A stretch of 64,000 bases of DNA from Sphingomonas sp. MA1305 (GTDB lineage Bacteria > Pseudomonadota > Alphaproteobacteria > Sphingomonadales > Sphingomonadaceae): contig NZ_RCVT01000004.1 of NCBI RefSeq assembly GCF_016107325.1, positions 124,001 through 188,000 on the forward strand. The letters are read 5' to 3'. Positions 8,673 through 18,160 of the stretch are shown here, piece after piece. Positions within the stretch are counted from its first letter, which is position 1; every line of letters begins with the position of its first letter. A model generated the notes under the pieces. The model saw only the letters and a list, made by a program, of their open reading frames with translations. It was not told where the DNA came from and ran no database searches. Both the position numbers and the translations under genes were made by a program.

Positions 8673-9550
8673 GGCTGGCGTCGCGCTCACCCTTCGCCGG
8701 CTTTTCCCTCTCCCAGTGGGAGAGGGAAGGAGGCGCGCAGCGCCGGAAGGGTGAGGGCAGCGTCCTGCTCCTCGTCGCGGCTCTCCTCGCCGGCTGCGCG
8801 CCGACACCGCAGCGCACCGGCGGCATCGTCTCGACCAATCCCTGCGCCGACGCGATCCTCGCGGTCGTCGCCCCGGAGCGGCTCGCCGCCGTCAGCCATT
8901 ACTCGCATGATCCGGGTGCCACCTCGATGCCGCTGGCGCTCGCCCGCCGCTGGCCGGCGACGACCGGGGCCGCCGAAGACGTCATCGCGCGCCGCCCCGA
9001 CCTCGTCGTCACCGACAGCTTCGCGCCCGCCGCCAGCCGCGAGGGCTATGCGCGGGCCGGGCTAAAGGTGCTGACGCTCGACATCGCTTCGACCATCCCC
9101 GCCAGCGAGGCGCAGGTCCGTCAACTGGCCGCCGCCGCCGGTCATCCGGCACGCGGCGAGGCGCTAATCCGCGCGATCGACCACGCGATCCCGCCGCAGA
9201 CCGGTCCGCGCCCCGCGGCCCTGTTGTACATCGCCGGCGATCTGGCGAACGGCGGCAATACTCTGCTCGACGCGATGATGACGCGCGCCGGGCTGCGCAA
9301 CGCCGCCGCCGATTACGGTCTCGCCTTCACCGGCACGCTGCCGATCGAGACGATCGCCGCCCGCCCGCCCCGCATCATCCTCAGCGACGGCGACGGCCGT
9401 ACCGCCGCCTTGCGTCGCCGGGTCCTCGTCCGCACCGGCGCCGGCACGATCGAAGCGGGCTTTCCCCGCCAGCTGATGAATTGCGGCGGGCCGACCCTGA
9501 TTCCGGCGCTGCGCCGCCTCGCCGCCGTGCGTGCGCAGGTGTTGTCGTGA
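8669..9550 (+). CDS. btuF: Cobalamin ABC transporter substrate-binding lipoprotein (BtuF-like)
   Basis: A 293-aa class III periplasmic binding protein with VSTNPCADAIL, DLVVTDSF and LLYIAGDLANGGNTLLDAM, as in BtuF/FepB-type proteins. A lipobox (ALLAGC, Cys43) follows a short hydrophobic run. GTG 8669 overlaps the btuB stop, suggesting translational coupling. Residues about 7-29, between the start and the hydrophobic run, are encoded by a palindromic intergenic repeat (8686-8755), an unusual n-region for a lipoprotein signal. No ATG, GTG or TTG between the repeat and the lipobox offers an in-frame alternative. The downstream overlap with btuC supports the function. Confidence 0.85.
   Translation: MRLASRSPFAGFSLSQWEREGGAQRRKGEGSVLLLVAALLAGCAPTPQRTGGIVSTNPCADAILAVVAPERLAAVSHYSHDPGATSMPLALARRWPATTGAAEDVIARRPDLVVTDSFAPAASREGYARAGLKVLTLDIASTIPASEAQVRQLAAAAGHPARGEALIRAIDHAIPPQTGPRPAALLYIAGDLANGGNTLLDAMMTRAGLRNAAADYGLAFTGTLPIETIAARPPRIILSDGDGRTAALRRRVLVRTGAGTIEAGFPRQLMNCGGPTLIPALRRLAAVRAQVLS
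8686..8755. repeat. Palindromic repeat, CTCACCCTTC family, inside btuF
   Basis: A 70-bp element with terminal arms CTCACCCTTC (8686-8695) and GAAGGGTGAG (8746-8755), and an inner stem of TTCCCTCTCCC against GGGAGAGGGAA. The same layout occurs at 51607-51694. This copy is in frame and translated as the N-terminal part of btuF. Confidence 0.85.
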
Positions 9551-10500
9551 ACCGCGCCGGCCGCCTGACGATATTGGCAGCGTTGGTCGTCCTCGCCTTT
9601 GCTGCGTCGCTGGGCGCGGGCAAGCAGGGCCTGCCTTGGGGACACGACGCCGCCACCGCGATCATCATCGAGCTGCGGCTGCCGCGGGCGTTGCTCGGCC
9701 TGCTGATCGGCGCGATGCTCGGTATGTCGGGTGCGGTGATGCAGGGCTTCCTGCGCAATCCGCTCGCCGATCCCGGCGTCGTCGGCGTGTCGTCCTCGGC
9801 CGCGCTCGGAGCGGTCGCCGTCATCCTCTATGTCGGGGCAGGTAGCCTTGGCGTCTTCGCCGGGGCGATGGCGGGCGCGCTGGCGGCGATGGCGCTGCTC
9901 GTCGCACTGACCTGGCGGGGCGCCGACCCGGTCGCCTTCGTGCTGGCGGGTACGGTCCTCGCCAGCCTCGCCGGCGCGCTTACCGCCTTTCTCATCGCGA
10001 TCGCGCCTAACCCCTATGCCGTGGCGAGCGTGCTCGACTGGCTGATGGGCGCGCTGACGGATCGCGGCCTTGCCGACGTGGCGCGCGCGGCACCGCCGAT
10101 CCTCGTCGGCCTGCTGTTGCTCGCCACGACCGGCCGCGCGCTCGATGCACTGGCGCTAGGGGAGGGGGCGGCGCGCTCGCTCGGTGTCGACCTGGTGCGG
10201 GTGCAGGCGCTGGTGGTGCTCGGCACCGGCCTCGGCGTCGGTGCGGGAGTGGCGGCGACCGGCGTGGTTGGCTTCGTCGGCCTCGTCGTGCCGCATCTCC
10301 TGCGCCCGCTGTTCGGCCACCGCCCGTCCGACCTGTTGCCGAGCGCACTCGGCGGTGCGGTGCTGCTACTCGTCGCCGACTGCCTCTGTCGCCTGGCACC
10401 GGGCGCCAGCGAAGTGCGGCTGGGCGTAGCGATGGCGCTGATCGGCGCCCCCTTCTTCCTGATCCTGCTGTTGCGCCGCCGGGGGCAGGCATGGATCTGA
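9547..10500 (+). CDS. btuC: Cobalamin ABC transporter permease (FecCD/BtuC family)
   Basis: A 317-aa polytopic membrane protein with several hydrophobic helices. FecCD-family signatures are LRLPRALLGLLIGAMLG and GAVMQGFLRNPLADPG near the N-terminus, and VGLVVPHLLRPLFGHR in the C-terminal third, the region that contacts the ATPase. GTG 9547 overlaps the btuF stop (GTGA); a longer frame would run into btuF. The end overlaps btuD by 10 bp. The riboswitch and btuB context favours cobalamin over iron siderophore as substrate. Confidence 0.9.
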   Translation: MNRAGRLTILAALVVLAFAASLGAGKQGLPWGHDAATAIIIELRLPRALLGLLIGAMLGMSGAVMQGFLRNPLADPGVVGVSSSAALGAVAVILYVGAGSLGVFAGAMAGALAAMALLVALTWRGADPVAFVLAGTVLASLAGALTAFLIAIAPNPYAVASVLDWLMGALTDRGLADVARAAPPILVGLLLLATTGRALDALALGEGAARSLGVDLVRVQALVVLGTGLGVGAGVAATGVVGFVGLVVPHLLRPLFGHRPSDLLPSALGGAVLLLVADCLCRLAPGASEVRLGVAMALIGAPFFLILLLRRRGQAWI

Positions 10501-11261
10501 TCGCGCAGGGCCTCACCGTCGCGCTCGACGGTCGCACCGTGCTCCGCGACGTCGATGCACGGCTGCGGCCCGGACGGGTGACGGCGATCCTCGGCCCCAA
10601 CGGCGCCGGCAAGAGCAGCCTGCTCAAGGCACTGGTCGGCCTGCTGCCGCCGCAATCCGGTGCGGTGACACTCGACGGCCGCGCGGTGGGCGCGATCGGG
10701 CGGCGCGAGCGGGGACGACTGATCGGCTATTTGCCGCAGGACGGTGCAGTGCATTGGAACCTGCACGCCCGCGACCTCGTCGCTTTGGGGCGCCTGCCGC
10801 ATCGGGCGCCGTTCACCGCTGCCGGGACCGCCGATTTGGTCGCGATCGATGCGGCCCTTGCCGCCACGGAGACGGTGCATCTTGCTGACCGTACGGTTGC
10901 CGCTCTGTCGGGCGGGGAGCGTGCGCGCGTGCTGCTCGCGCGGGTGCTGGCGGGCGAACCGCGCTGGCTACTCGCCGACGAACCGCTCGCCAGCCTCGAT
11001 CCCGCGCATCAGATCGACCTGCTCGACCGGCTGCGCGGACTGACGGTGGCTGGCTGCGGCGTGGGGCTGGTGCTGCACGATCTCGCCCAGGCGGCACGGA
11101 TCGCCGACGATGCGCTGTTGCTTCGCGACGGGCGCGTCGCCGCGACAGGGAGTGCGGCGGAGGTGCTGACGCCCGATGTGGTCGCCGACGTGTTCGACGT
11201 GGCGGTGGCACGATTACCCGGCAGCCGCATCATGGTGCCGGTCGGGCGCATCGCGCGCTGA
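10491..11261 (+). CDS. btuD: Cobalamin ABC transporter ATP-binding protein (BtuD-like)
   Basis: A 256-aa ABC ATPase. Walker A is GPNGAGKSS (residues 35-43), a Q-loop lies at YLPQD, the signature is LSGGER (about 139-144), Walker B is WLLADEP, and the switch His is in VLHDL. It is the energy-coupling subunit for the BtuC-like permease, which it overlaps by 10 bp. Length and the fecE/btuD-type layout fit B12 or siderophore importers. Confidence 0.9.
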   Translation: MDLIAQGLTVALDGRTVLRDVDARLRPGRVTAILGPNGAGKSSLLKALVGLLPPQSGAVTLDGRAVGAIGRRERGRLIGYLPQDGAVHWNLHARDLVALGRLPHRAPFTAAGTADLVAIDAALAATETVHLADRTVAALSGGERARVLLARVLAGEPRWLLADEPLASLDPAHQIDLLDRLRGLTVAGCGVGLVLHDLAQAARIADDALLLRDGRVAATGSAAEVLTPDVVADVFDVAVARLPGSRIMVPVGRIAR

Positions 11262-11311
11262 GCGGCGGCCGTGGGGGCGGCAGGGAATCGACGAAGGCCG
11301 TCCGGCGGCCT

Positions 11312-12340
11312 ATGCGCGCTGGGGTGACCGCACCGCTTCGCCTCCGTCTCGACCTCGCCGCCCTCGCCGACAATTGGCGCAGCCTCGCCCGGATGAGCGG
11401 CCGCGCCGCGTGCGGTGCCGCGATCAAGGCAAACGGCTATGGCCTTGGCGCGGAGACCGTCGCGCGGCGTTTGGCGGAGGCGGGGTGCCGCGACTTCTTC
11501 GTTGCCACCTGGGCCGAGGCGGAGCGCCTGGCGCCGCTTGAGCTGCCCAATGTGTCGGTGCTGCACGGCATACGGGACGAGGACATGGCGCTGGCCCGTG
11601 CCGGTGTCGCACGGCCGGTGTTGAACACGCCGGCGCAGATTGCGCGCTGGCGCGAGTGCGGGGGCGGCGCCTGCGACGTGATGGTCGACACCGGCATCAA
11701 CCGCCTCGGCATCGCCCCCGACGTCGTGGTCGCGCTCATCGACGGTTTGCGGATCGAAACGCTGATGAGCCATCTTGCCTGTGCCGACGAGGATCATCCG
11801 CTGAACGCCGAACAATGTGCGGCCTTCACGGCGCTGCGGGGTGGCACCGGTGCCGCCCGGATGAGCCTGGCGAATTCGGCCGGGATCGCGCTCGGCAGCG
11901 CCTACCATTTCGATCTGACCCGACCCGGCTTGGCCTTGTACGGCGGCGAACCGCGGCACGAGTTTGCCGGCGTGATCCGCCAGGTCGTTTTCCCGGAGGC
12001 GCAGATCCTCCAGCGCCGGACCGTGCGCGCCGGCGACACGGTCGGCTATAATGCGACCTGGTCCGCTCCGCGGGATACGGAGGTCGCGATCCTCAACCTC
12101 GGTTATGCCGACGGCTATCGCCGGGCCTTTTCGAATTGCGGCAGCGCAGGGTCGGGCAAGCTGCCGGTGATCGGCCGCGTCTCGATGGACCTGCTCGCGA
12201 TCGACGTGTCGATGGCGTCGGACCTCGTCGAGGGCGATTGGGTGACGATGGACTATGCCCTGCCGGCGGCGGCCGAGGCGAGCGGCGTGTCGCAATATGA
12301 ATTGCTGACCGGGCTGGGGCGGCGGTTCCAACGTCCCTGA
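11312..12340 (+). CDS. alr: Alanine racemase
   Basis: A 342-aa PLP-dependent racemase that converts L-alanine to D-alanine for peptidoglycan. The PLP lysine is Lys39 in AAIKANGYGLG and the second catalytic residue is Tyr246 in VGYNATW. The C-terminal beta domain has GRVSMD and ends ELLTGLGRRFQRP, as in Alr. It starts 50 bp after btuD on the same strand, with no terminator visible between them, so it may be read from the btu transcript or its own promoter. It could be either the biosynthetic or the catabolic paralogue. Confidence 0.93.
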   Translation: MRAGVTAPLRLRLDLAALADNWRSLARMSGRAACGAAIKANGYGLGAETVARRLAEAGCRDFFVATWAEAERLAPLELPNVSVLHGIRDEDMALARAGVARPVLNTPAQIARWRECGGGACDVMVDTGINRLGIAPDVVVALIDGLRIETLMSHLACADEDHPLNAEQCAAFTALRGGTGAARMSLANSAGIALGSAYHFDLTRPGLALYGGEPRHEFAGVIRQVVFPEAQILQRRTVRAGDTVGYNATWSAPRDTEVAILNLGYADGYRRAFSNCGSAGSGKLPVIGRVSMDLLAIDVSMASDLVEGDWVTMDYALPAAAEASGVSQYELLTGLGRRFQRP

Positions 12341-12346
12341 AAAAAA

Positions 12347-12369
12347 GGGCCGCTCCACAGGAGCGGCCC
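12347..12369 (-). terminator. Intrinsic terminator of the 1105-aa TonB receptor gene
   Basis: A perfect stem GGGCCGCTCC with a 3-nt loop and its complement. Read on the minus strand it is followed by six T residues (complement of 12341-12346), immediately beyond the stop of the minus-strand receptor. It sits between convergent genes and also follows alr, where the T-run is on the wrong side. Confidence 0.9.
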
Positions 12370-12397
12370 ATGAGGGAAACCATATGGTCGATGTCGA

Positions 12398-15300
12398 TCA
12401 GAACTTCACTTCGACGCCCGCATAGAAGAACCGGCCCGTGTTCGGGTAGATCGCGTCGTTGCCGGTACCCGTCGCGTCATAGGGCGGCAGTTCATTGGTG
12501 ACGTTGTCGACGCCGAAGTAGAAACGGTAGCGATCATTGGCGTTCACGCCGATGCGCACGTTTTGGTACACAATCGGATCGTAATAGACGAAGGGACGTG
12601 CATCCGGGTTGAGTGCCGGACGCCCCTGCGACGCGAAGAACGTCTCGTACGACAGGCCAGACACGATCTGCTTGCCGACGTAATTGGCGACATAGTTCAG
12701 GTCGACGTTCTTGAGGCTGAGCAGGACCGACAGATTGCCGCGCCAGCGCGGGTCACCGAGGGTGCTGTCGATGCGATCGTACCGGTTGGGCTCGGTGATA
12801 TAGCTGTAGGACAGGCGATCCATCAGATAGCTGACGATGCCGTGCACGTTGATGCCGAAGTTCTCGCTGAAGCGGTGACTGTAGGCTGCATCGAAATCGA
12901 TGCCCCGCGTCTTGAGCTGCGCGAAATTGTAGGGTTGGTTGATGAACCCGATGCCGTTGCCCACCAGCGGGAATGGCGGGATGATGTACGTGTCGATCGT
13001 CCGCGACGTCTGGCCGTTGAAGGTCAGATTGGTGGTCGGATCGTTGGTGGTGCGGCGGAAGATCGCGGCGCAGAACTGATTGTTGATCCCGCCCGGATCG
13101 TCATAGCAACGGTTGAGGATCGCCTGGCCGGTCAGCCCGGAGATGACGTTCTTCACCCGGATGTTGTAATAATCGACCTTGAGCGTGAAGCCCGGCAGTG
13201 CCTCGGGGGCGAGAATACCGCCCAGCGTGAAGCTGTTGCCGACTTCGGGGGTCAGGTTCGGATTGCCCTGATTGTAGCCCGCGACGCCTGAGCTGGCCTG
13301 GTTGGTCCAGGGACGGGTGATGATTTCCGCGGGATTGGCCGGGTTGGCGAACGTGATCGTCGTCGGGATCCCGGCCGCGGCGCAATTGCGAGCACGGTTG
13401 GGATTGGCGGTAATGTTGTTCGAGCTATTGGTACCGCCGGGCTGATCGCAAGGATCGGTAAGGCCGTTGGCGAACGTGACCGCCTGCGTCGCATACAGGT
13501 TGCTGAGATTGGGCGCGCGAACCGAGCGCGACAGCGTCGCGCGGAACCGCAGACCACGGACCGGCGCCCAGATCGCACCCGCATTCCATGCCCAAACCGA
13601 ACCGGTCGTCCCACCATAGTCGGAAACGCGGCCGGCGCCTTCCAGCGTGAATTCCTTGATTAGCGGCAGGTTGGCGAGCAGCGGCACGCGCAATTCGCCG
13701 AATGCTTCCTTGATGTTCACCGCGGGTGGATTGAACGGCGCGGAGCAATTCAGGAAGGTCTGCGCCGGGCAGGAGGAGGTCAACGCGTCATAGGCGGAAT
13801 AGGCATCCTCACGCCGATATTCGCCACCCAGCGAGAAGCCGATGGGGCCGCCCGGAAGACGGAGGAAGCCGCTGGTGTCGCCCGAGATGTAGGCGGTTGC
13901 GTCGATCTCTTCCGCCCATTGCCGACGCGTCGAACGATAGAGGATGTAGTTCAGCGCCTGCTGGCTCGGCGCTCCATAACCGAAGACGTTGAGCGGGAAG
14001 CAGCCTGCATCGTCGTTGGTGGTGCTGGCGTCGGCATTGATGCCGCACACCACCCGCTGGCCGGCCGAGTTCAGCACATAATTGCTGCCGGCATAATTGG
14101 CGGGGGCTAGTACGGCGTTGACCGCGTTATTGTAGTTGGCGATGCGCACGTTGCCGCCGGTGGCGTAGAAATTCTCCGTGCGCCCGTAATTGCCGGCGAT
14201 CTCATAGTTCAGGCTACCCGAACTGTTCAGATCACCACGGACACCCAGTACCGCGCGATAGGTGTCGCGGCTGTGCTGCTCGGCACGCGTGCCGAAGTCG
14301 TTGTTGAAGCGGTAGAGGGTGAAGCTGGTCGCACCCGGTGCCAGAATTTGGGTCAGGGTGTTACGGGCCTGGGTCGTCAGGAATGCGTTGTTCAGGCTGA
14401 ACGTCGGGCTGAGCGTGGCGTTGATGAAGGTCGGCTGGGTGGACTGTTGTTGCGCGTTCACATGGGCATAGGTCGCTTCCAGGAACGGCTGGAACGCGCG
14501 CGACAGCTCGGCGTTGATGAACAGGTTGCCAAGCACACGCTCCTGACCAGGCAGCAGCATGGCGTCTTCGACGCCGGTGGCACCCAAGCCACCGAGCACA
14601 CCGCCACCGATTGAGCGATTGTCGACCAGACCCTGGCTGGGGTCGTTGCGGATCAGCGTGCCGTTCGGGAGGAAATTATAGAAATAGTTGAGCAGACCAC
14701 CGGTCGGGGTGGTCTGGCCGGTGCAGACGAGATTGCGGCGGGTGGCATTGGTCGCGGTTGCGGCCGGGCAGCTCGTCTGCACGACGCCGCCCAGCGACAG
14801 GTTGCTGTAGGTGATGCCAGGCGGCGTGCCGACGAACGCCGTGTTCGGAATACCGTCGAAGTTGCGGTTCGGCGCCGTCGTGATCTGCGAGGTAATGAAC
14901 CCAGGCACGCCGGTGGTAGCGCCGAGATACGAGCGATCCGAATAGAACACCGGCCGCTGGCGGGAATATTCGCCCGACACCGTGACGTTCAGCTTGCCGT
15001 CGGCGAAATTGTGGCCGGCGATACCGCTGACCAGATAGCTGCCGCGGTCCCCATATTCGCTGACACCGCTCTGCGCGCGGAGGCGGAGGCCTTGATAATT
15101 GCGGCGCAGCTTGAAGTTGACGACGCCGGCGACGGCGTCGGAGCCGTAGATCGCCGAATTGCCGCCGGTGACCGATTCCACGTTCTCGATCAGGTCGGAC
15201 GGGATCGTGCTGATGTCGGGCGTGTAGCTGCCGGGGACTGCGGTGACGACGCGGCGGCCGTTGACCAGCACGAGCGTGCGCGAGGTGCCGAGACCGCGCA

Positions 15301-15715
15301 CGTCGAGCAGGCTGAGACCGGCGGTGCCGATGCTGCCGGTCGAGTTTGCCTGGCTGAACGTCGGACGGAATTGCGGCAGGGTGTTCAAGGCATCGCCAAC
15401 GTTCAGATCGCCGCGCGTGCCGAGCAGTTCGGCACCGGTGATCGTCGCGATCGGCACGGCGGCATCAATCGTGCTGCGAACCCGGATACGGCTGCCGGTG
15501 ATCAGGATTTCCTGATTCTCGTCCTGCGTGTCCGTGCCGCTCGTCGCCGGCGTGGTGGCCTGCGATTCGTCGATGGCGGCATTGGCCGAAGTGGTCGAGT
15601 CGGCCGGGACCGGTGGATTGGAGGTCTGACCAGCGGTCTGCGCCGATGCCATGGTGCCAAGGAACAGCGTGCTCGCAAGCGCCGTGGCGCCCGCGAGACG
15701 GGTAAGTCTCGTCAT
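12398..15715 (-). CDS. Large TonB-dependent receptor
   Basis: An 1105-aa outer-membrane receptor with a signal peptide ending TMASAQ, a low-complexity Ser/Thr/Ala-rich N-terminal stretch (about 28-65), and the TonB-box-like EILITGSRI. The plug has LDVRGLGTSRTLVLVNGRR and GGNSAIYGSDAVAGVVNF, and a long barrel ends GRFFYAGVEVKF. The plug belongs to the sphingomonad and Xanthomonas class of large receptors often linked to uptake of oligosaccharides, peptides or other bulky ligands. It is monocistronic, with a strong terminator and a 170-bp AT-richer upstream region. Codons are less GC-biased than in neighbouring genes. Confidence 0.9.
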   Translation of the reverse strand: MTRLTRLAGATALASTLFLGTMASAQTAGQTSNPPVPADSTTSANAAIDESQATTPATSGTDTQDENQEILITGSRIRVRSTIDAAVPIATITGAELLGTRGDLNVGDALNTLPQFRPTFSQANSTGSIGTAGLSLLDVRGLGTSRTLVLVNGRRVVTAVPGSYTPDISTIPSDLIENVESVTGGNSAIYGSDAVAGVVNFKLRRNYQGLRLRAQSGVSEYGDRGSYLVSGIAGHNFADGKLNVTVSGEYSRQRPVFYSDRSYLGATTGVPGFITSQITTAPNRNFDGIPNTAFVGTPPGITYSNLSLGGVVQTSCPAATATNATRRNLVCTGQTTPTGGLLNYFYNFLPNGTLIRNDPSQGLVDNRSIGGGVLGGLGATGVEDAMLLPGQERVLGNLFINAELSRAFQPFLEATYAHVNAQQQSTQPTFINATLSPTFSLNNAFLTTQARNTLTQILAPGATSFTLYRFNNDFGTRAEQHSRDTYRAVLGVRGDLNSSGSLNYEIAGNYGRTENFYATGGNVRIANYNNAVNAVLAPANYAGSNYVLNSAGQRVVCGINADASTTNDDAGCFPLNVFGYGAPSQQALNYILYRSTRRQWAEEIDATAYISGDTSGFLRLPGGPIGFSLGGEYRREDAYSAYDALTSSCPAQTFLNCSAPFNPPAVNIKEAFGELRVPLLANLPLIKEFTLEGAGRVSDYGGTTGSVWAWNAGAIWAPVRGLRFRATLSRSVRAPNLSNLYATQAVTFANGLTDPCDQPGGTNSSNNITANPNRARNCAAAGIPTTITFANPANPAEIITRPWTNQASSGVAGYNQGNPNLTPEVGNSFTLGGILAPEALPGFTLKVDYYNIRVKNVISGLTGQAILNRCYDDPGGINNQFCAAIFRRTTNDPTTNLTFNGQTSRTIDTYIIPPFPLVGNGIGFINQPYNFAQLKTRGIDFDAAYSHRFSENFGINVHGIVSYLMDRLSYSYITEPNRYDRIDSTLGDPRWRGNLSVLLSLKNVDLNYVANYVGKQIVSGLSYETFFASQGRPALNPDARPFVYYDPIVYQNVRIGVNANDRYRFYFGVDNVTNELPPYDATGTGNDAIYPNTGRFFYAGVEVKF

Positions 15716-15885
15716 CTAAGTACCCCTGTTAGCGACATTTTTGTCTAGCAGGGGCATGCTGTCGGGAAGCTATGAACGACTCAAGTCAGCATCGCTTACC
15801 GAATATGACAATCCCGTCATTTTGGAGTAAAGTGTGACGTTCAGGTAACAGTCATATTTCGTATATGTTGCTGATCTGAAACCAT
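15716..15885 (-). promoter_or_regulatory. AT-rich upstream region of the large TonB receptor
   Basis: This 170-bp gap is clearly richer in A+T than its surroundings and lies between two minus-strand genes, so it should hold the receptor promoter. A short inverted repeat CATAT/ATATG (about 15855-15869) is visible. An AGGGG ribosome-binding site precedes the ATG. I could not fix a convincing -35/-10 pair. Confidence 0.4.
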
Positions 15886-17058
15886 TCACCGCTCGACGCA
15901 CATGGCGATGCCCATGCCGCCGCCGATGCATAGCGTCGCCAGGCCCTTTTTCGCGTCCCGCTTCTGCATCTCGTAGAGCAGGGTGGTCAGCACGCGGGCG
16001 CCGCTGGCGCCGATCGGGTGGCCGATGGCGATCGCGCCGCCGTTGACGTTGACCTTGTCCGCGTCCCAGCCGAGTTCCTTGCCGACTGACAGCGCCTGCG
16101 CGGCGAACGCCTCGTTCGCCTCGATCAGGTCGAGGTCGGCGATCGTCCAGCCCGCCTTGTCGAGCGCGCGGCGGGTGGCGGGGACCGGGCCGATGCCCAT
16201 CACCGACGGGTCGACGCCGGCCGACGCCCAGCTCTTGATCGTCGCGAGCACCGGCGCCCCGCGCTTCTCCGCCTCTTCGCGGCTCATCAGCACCAGCGCC
16301 GCGGCGCCGTCGTTGAGGCCGCTGGCATTGGCGGCGGTGACGGTGCCGTCCTTCTTGAAGGCGGGACGGACGGCCGCAACGGCGTCGAGCGTCGCGCCGG
16401 CGCGAATATATTCATCCTGGTCAACGATCGTGTCGCCCTTGCGGCCCTTGACCGTGACCGGCGCGATCTCGTCGGCGAAACGGCCCGCGGCGCGCGCCGC
16501 CTCGGCCAGATTCTGCGAGCGGACCGCGAAGGCGTCCTGGTCGCCGCGCGTGACCTGATATTCCTCCGCCAGATTCTCGGCGGTGATGCCCATGTGGTAG
16601 CCGTTGAACACGTCGGTCAGGCCGTCGTGGACCATCGTGTCGACGAGGCTGACGTTGCCCATCTTGGTGCCGCCGCGCATCGTCTGGGCATGCGGGCTCA
16701 AGGACATCGACTCCTGGCCGCCGGCGACGACGATCGTCGCGTCGCCGGTCTGGATCGCCTGTGCCGCCAGCGCCACCGCGCGCAGGCCCGAACCGCAGAC
16801 CTGATTGACGCCCCAGGCCGGCACCTCCTTGGGTACACCGGCGGCCATCGACGCCTGACGCGCCGGATTCTGGCCCTGCGCCGCGGTCAGCACCTGGCCC
16901 AGGATCACCTCCGACACCTCGTCGCCGGCGACGCCCGCCTGGGCCAGCGCCGCCTCGATCGCGACGCGGCCGAGCTCGTGCGCCGGCGTCGCGGCGAAGG
17001 CGCCGAGGAAGCTGCCGACGGGGGTACGCTTGGCGGCGGCGATGACGATCTCGGTCAT
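15886..17058 (-). CDS. phaA: Acetyl-CoA C-acetyltransferase (PhaA-type thiolase)
   Basis: A 390-aa thiolase. Catalytic residues are visible: Cys88 in QVCGSGLRA, His347 in [10 protein letters not shown] and Cys377 in LCIGGGMG. It condenses two acetyl-CoA to acetoacetyl-CoA, the first step of PHB synthesis, or works in reverse in degradation. ATG 17058 is chosen because it is preceded by AAGGAG at good spacing and starts the canonical thiolase N-terminus ([12 protein letters not shown]). It is 19 bp downstream of the phaC-like gene on the same strand, with phaR beyond, which supports a PHB role. Confidence 0.93.
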   Translation of the reverse strand: MTEIVIAAAKRTPVGSFLGAFAATPAHELGRVAIEAALAQAGVAGDEVSEVILGQVLTAAQGQNPARQASMAAGVPKEVPAWGVNQVCGSGLRAVALAAQAIQTGDATIVVAGGQESMSLSPHAQTMRGGTKMGNVSLVDTMVHDGLTDVFNGYHMGITAENLAEEYQVTRGDQDAFAVRSQNLAEAARAAGRFADEIAPVTVKGRKGDTIVDQDEYIRAGATLDAVAAVRPAFKKDGTVTAANASGLNDGAAALVLMSREEAEKRGAPVLATIKSWASAGVDPSVMGIGPVPATRRALDKAGWTIADLDLIEANEAFAAQALSVGKELGWDADKVNVNGGAIAIGHPIGASGARVLTTLLYEMQKRDAKKGLATLCIGGGMGIAMCVER

Positions 17059-17077
17059 GATGAACTCCTTTACGGGC

Positions 17078-18145
17078 CTATCTAGTCGGCGGAAGCGCCG
17101 CAATCCAGTCGGCGAGTGGCTGCCACAGGTCGGCGCGGGCACGGCCACCGACGATCATGCCGACATGGCCGAGCGCGATGTCGCGCCGGTCGGCCAGCCC
17201 GATCGCGGTCGCGGCGGGGACGATGCGGTCGGTCAGCGACACGAATTCCACCGCCGGACAATCGAGGCGATCCGGCCCGGCGGGGGCGCCGGCGATCGGC
17301 CACAGGCCGCGACCCGGCGTGTCCTGCGCGACGAAATCCTCGAACAGGTCGCGGGCGAAGGCGAGCGGCAGCGGCGCGCCGCCATTCGCCCAATCCTCCA
17401 GCCGGACAAAGGCGCGGGCGGCGTCGCTGGCCGGATCGAGCTGCGCGAAACGGGCGAATTTGTCGACGGTGCGGGCGGGGTCGAGCCGCCAGAAGCCGGC
17501 CTGTAACGCCTCCATCGGCAGGACGCCGAGCGCATCCGCCGCCGGTGCCGCCGCGTCCCACAGCTCGAGCATCGCGGCGCGCTGCTGCTCGCCATAGCCG
17601 CGATAGTGCCAGGGGGAGGCGATCGTCGCGATCCCCGCCACCGGCGCCGCCGCCGCAGCGGCAACGGCGAGCGTACCGCCGAGGCAATAGCCGACCAGAA
17701 CCGGCGGCTGTGCGCACGTCCGCAGCAGGGGCACCAGCAGCTGTTCGACATGCGCGGTGACGCCGAGCGCGCGATCCGCCTCGCCGGGTTCGCCCCAATC
17801 GAGCAGATGGACGGATAGGCCCCGCGCCGCGAGCCATTTGGCCAGCGACGCGTCGCGGAGATCGAGCACCGCCGGCGGATTGATCAGCGACGGCACCAGC
17901 ACCACCGGCCGACCGACGCCGCCGCAATCGCGCAGCATCGCGCGGCCGGCGCGGGCGACGACGGGGGCGGGCGGCGGCGGCGCCGGGCGGGGCGCCCGCT
18001 GGAAAGCGGCGAGGCCGGCGAGGGCGGCGGCGCGGCGTTCGGGCTGTTCCGCGGTCTCGCTGCGCAGCATGGCAAGGAACAGCGGCAGCGGGCGCGGCCC
18101 GTGTTGCGGCGCGGCAAGCGTCGGTCTATCATCCCCGGCAATCAC
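17078..18145 (-). CDS. PHA-synthase-like alpha/beta hydrolase
   Basis: A 355-aa protein with the PHA-synthase version of the lipase box, GYCLGG, where Cys154 replaces the usual serine. Possible partners are Asp306 (LTDRIVP) and His327 (LGHVGM). The size matches class III/IV synthase catalytic subunits rather than the class I enzyme of about 600 aa. It lies between phaA and the divergent phaR, pointing to polymerisation or turnover of hydroxybutyrate chains. The GTG start at 18145 keeps the conserved-looking GPRPLPLFL segment; ATG 18070 is an alternative. No PhaE/PhaR-type partner subunit lies nearby, so true synthase activity is uncertain. Confidence 0.75.
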   Translation of the reverse strand: MIAGDDRPTLAAPQHGPRPLPLFLAMLRSETAEQPERRAAALAGLAAFQRAPRPAPPPPAPVVARAGRAMLRDCGGVGRPVVLVPSLINPPAVLDLRDASLAKWLAARGLSVHLLDWGEPGEADRALGVTAHVEQLLVPLLRTCAQPPVLVGYCLGGTLAVAAAAAAPVAGIATIASPWHYRGYGEQQRAAMLELWDAAAPAADALGVLPMEALQAGFWRLDPARTVDKFARFAQLDPASDAARAFVRLEDWANGGAPLPLAFARDLFEDFVAQDTPGRGLWPIAGAPAGPDRLDCPAVEFVSLTDRIVPAATAIGLADRRDIALGHVGMIVGGRARADLWQPLADWIAALPPTR

Positions 18146-18160
18146 GGACAGGGGAGCCGT

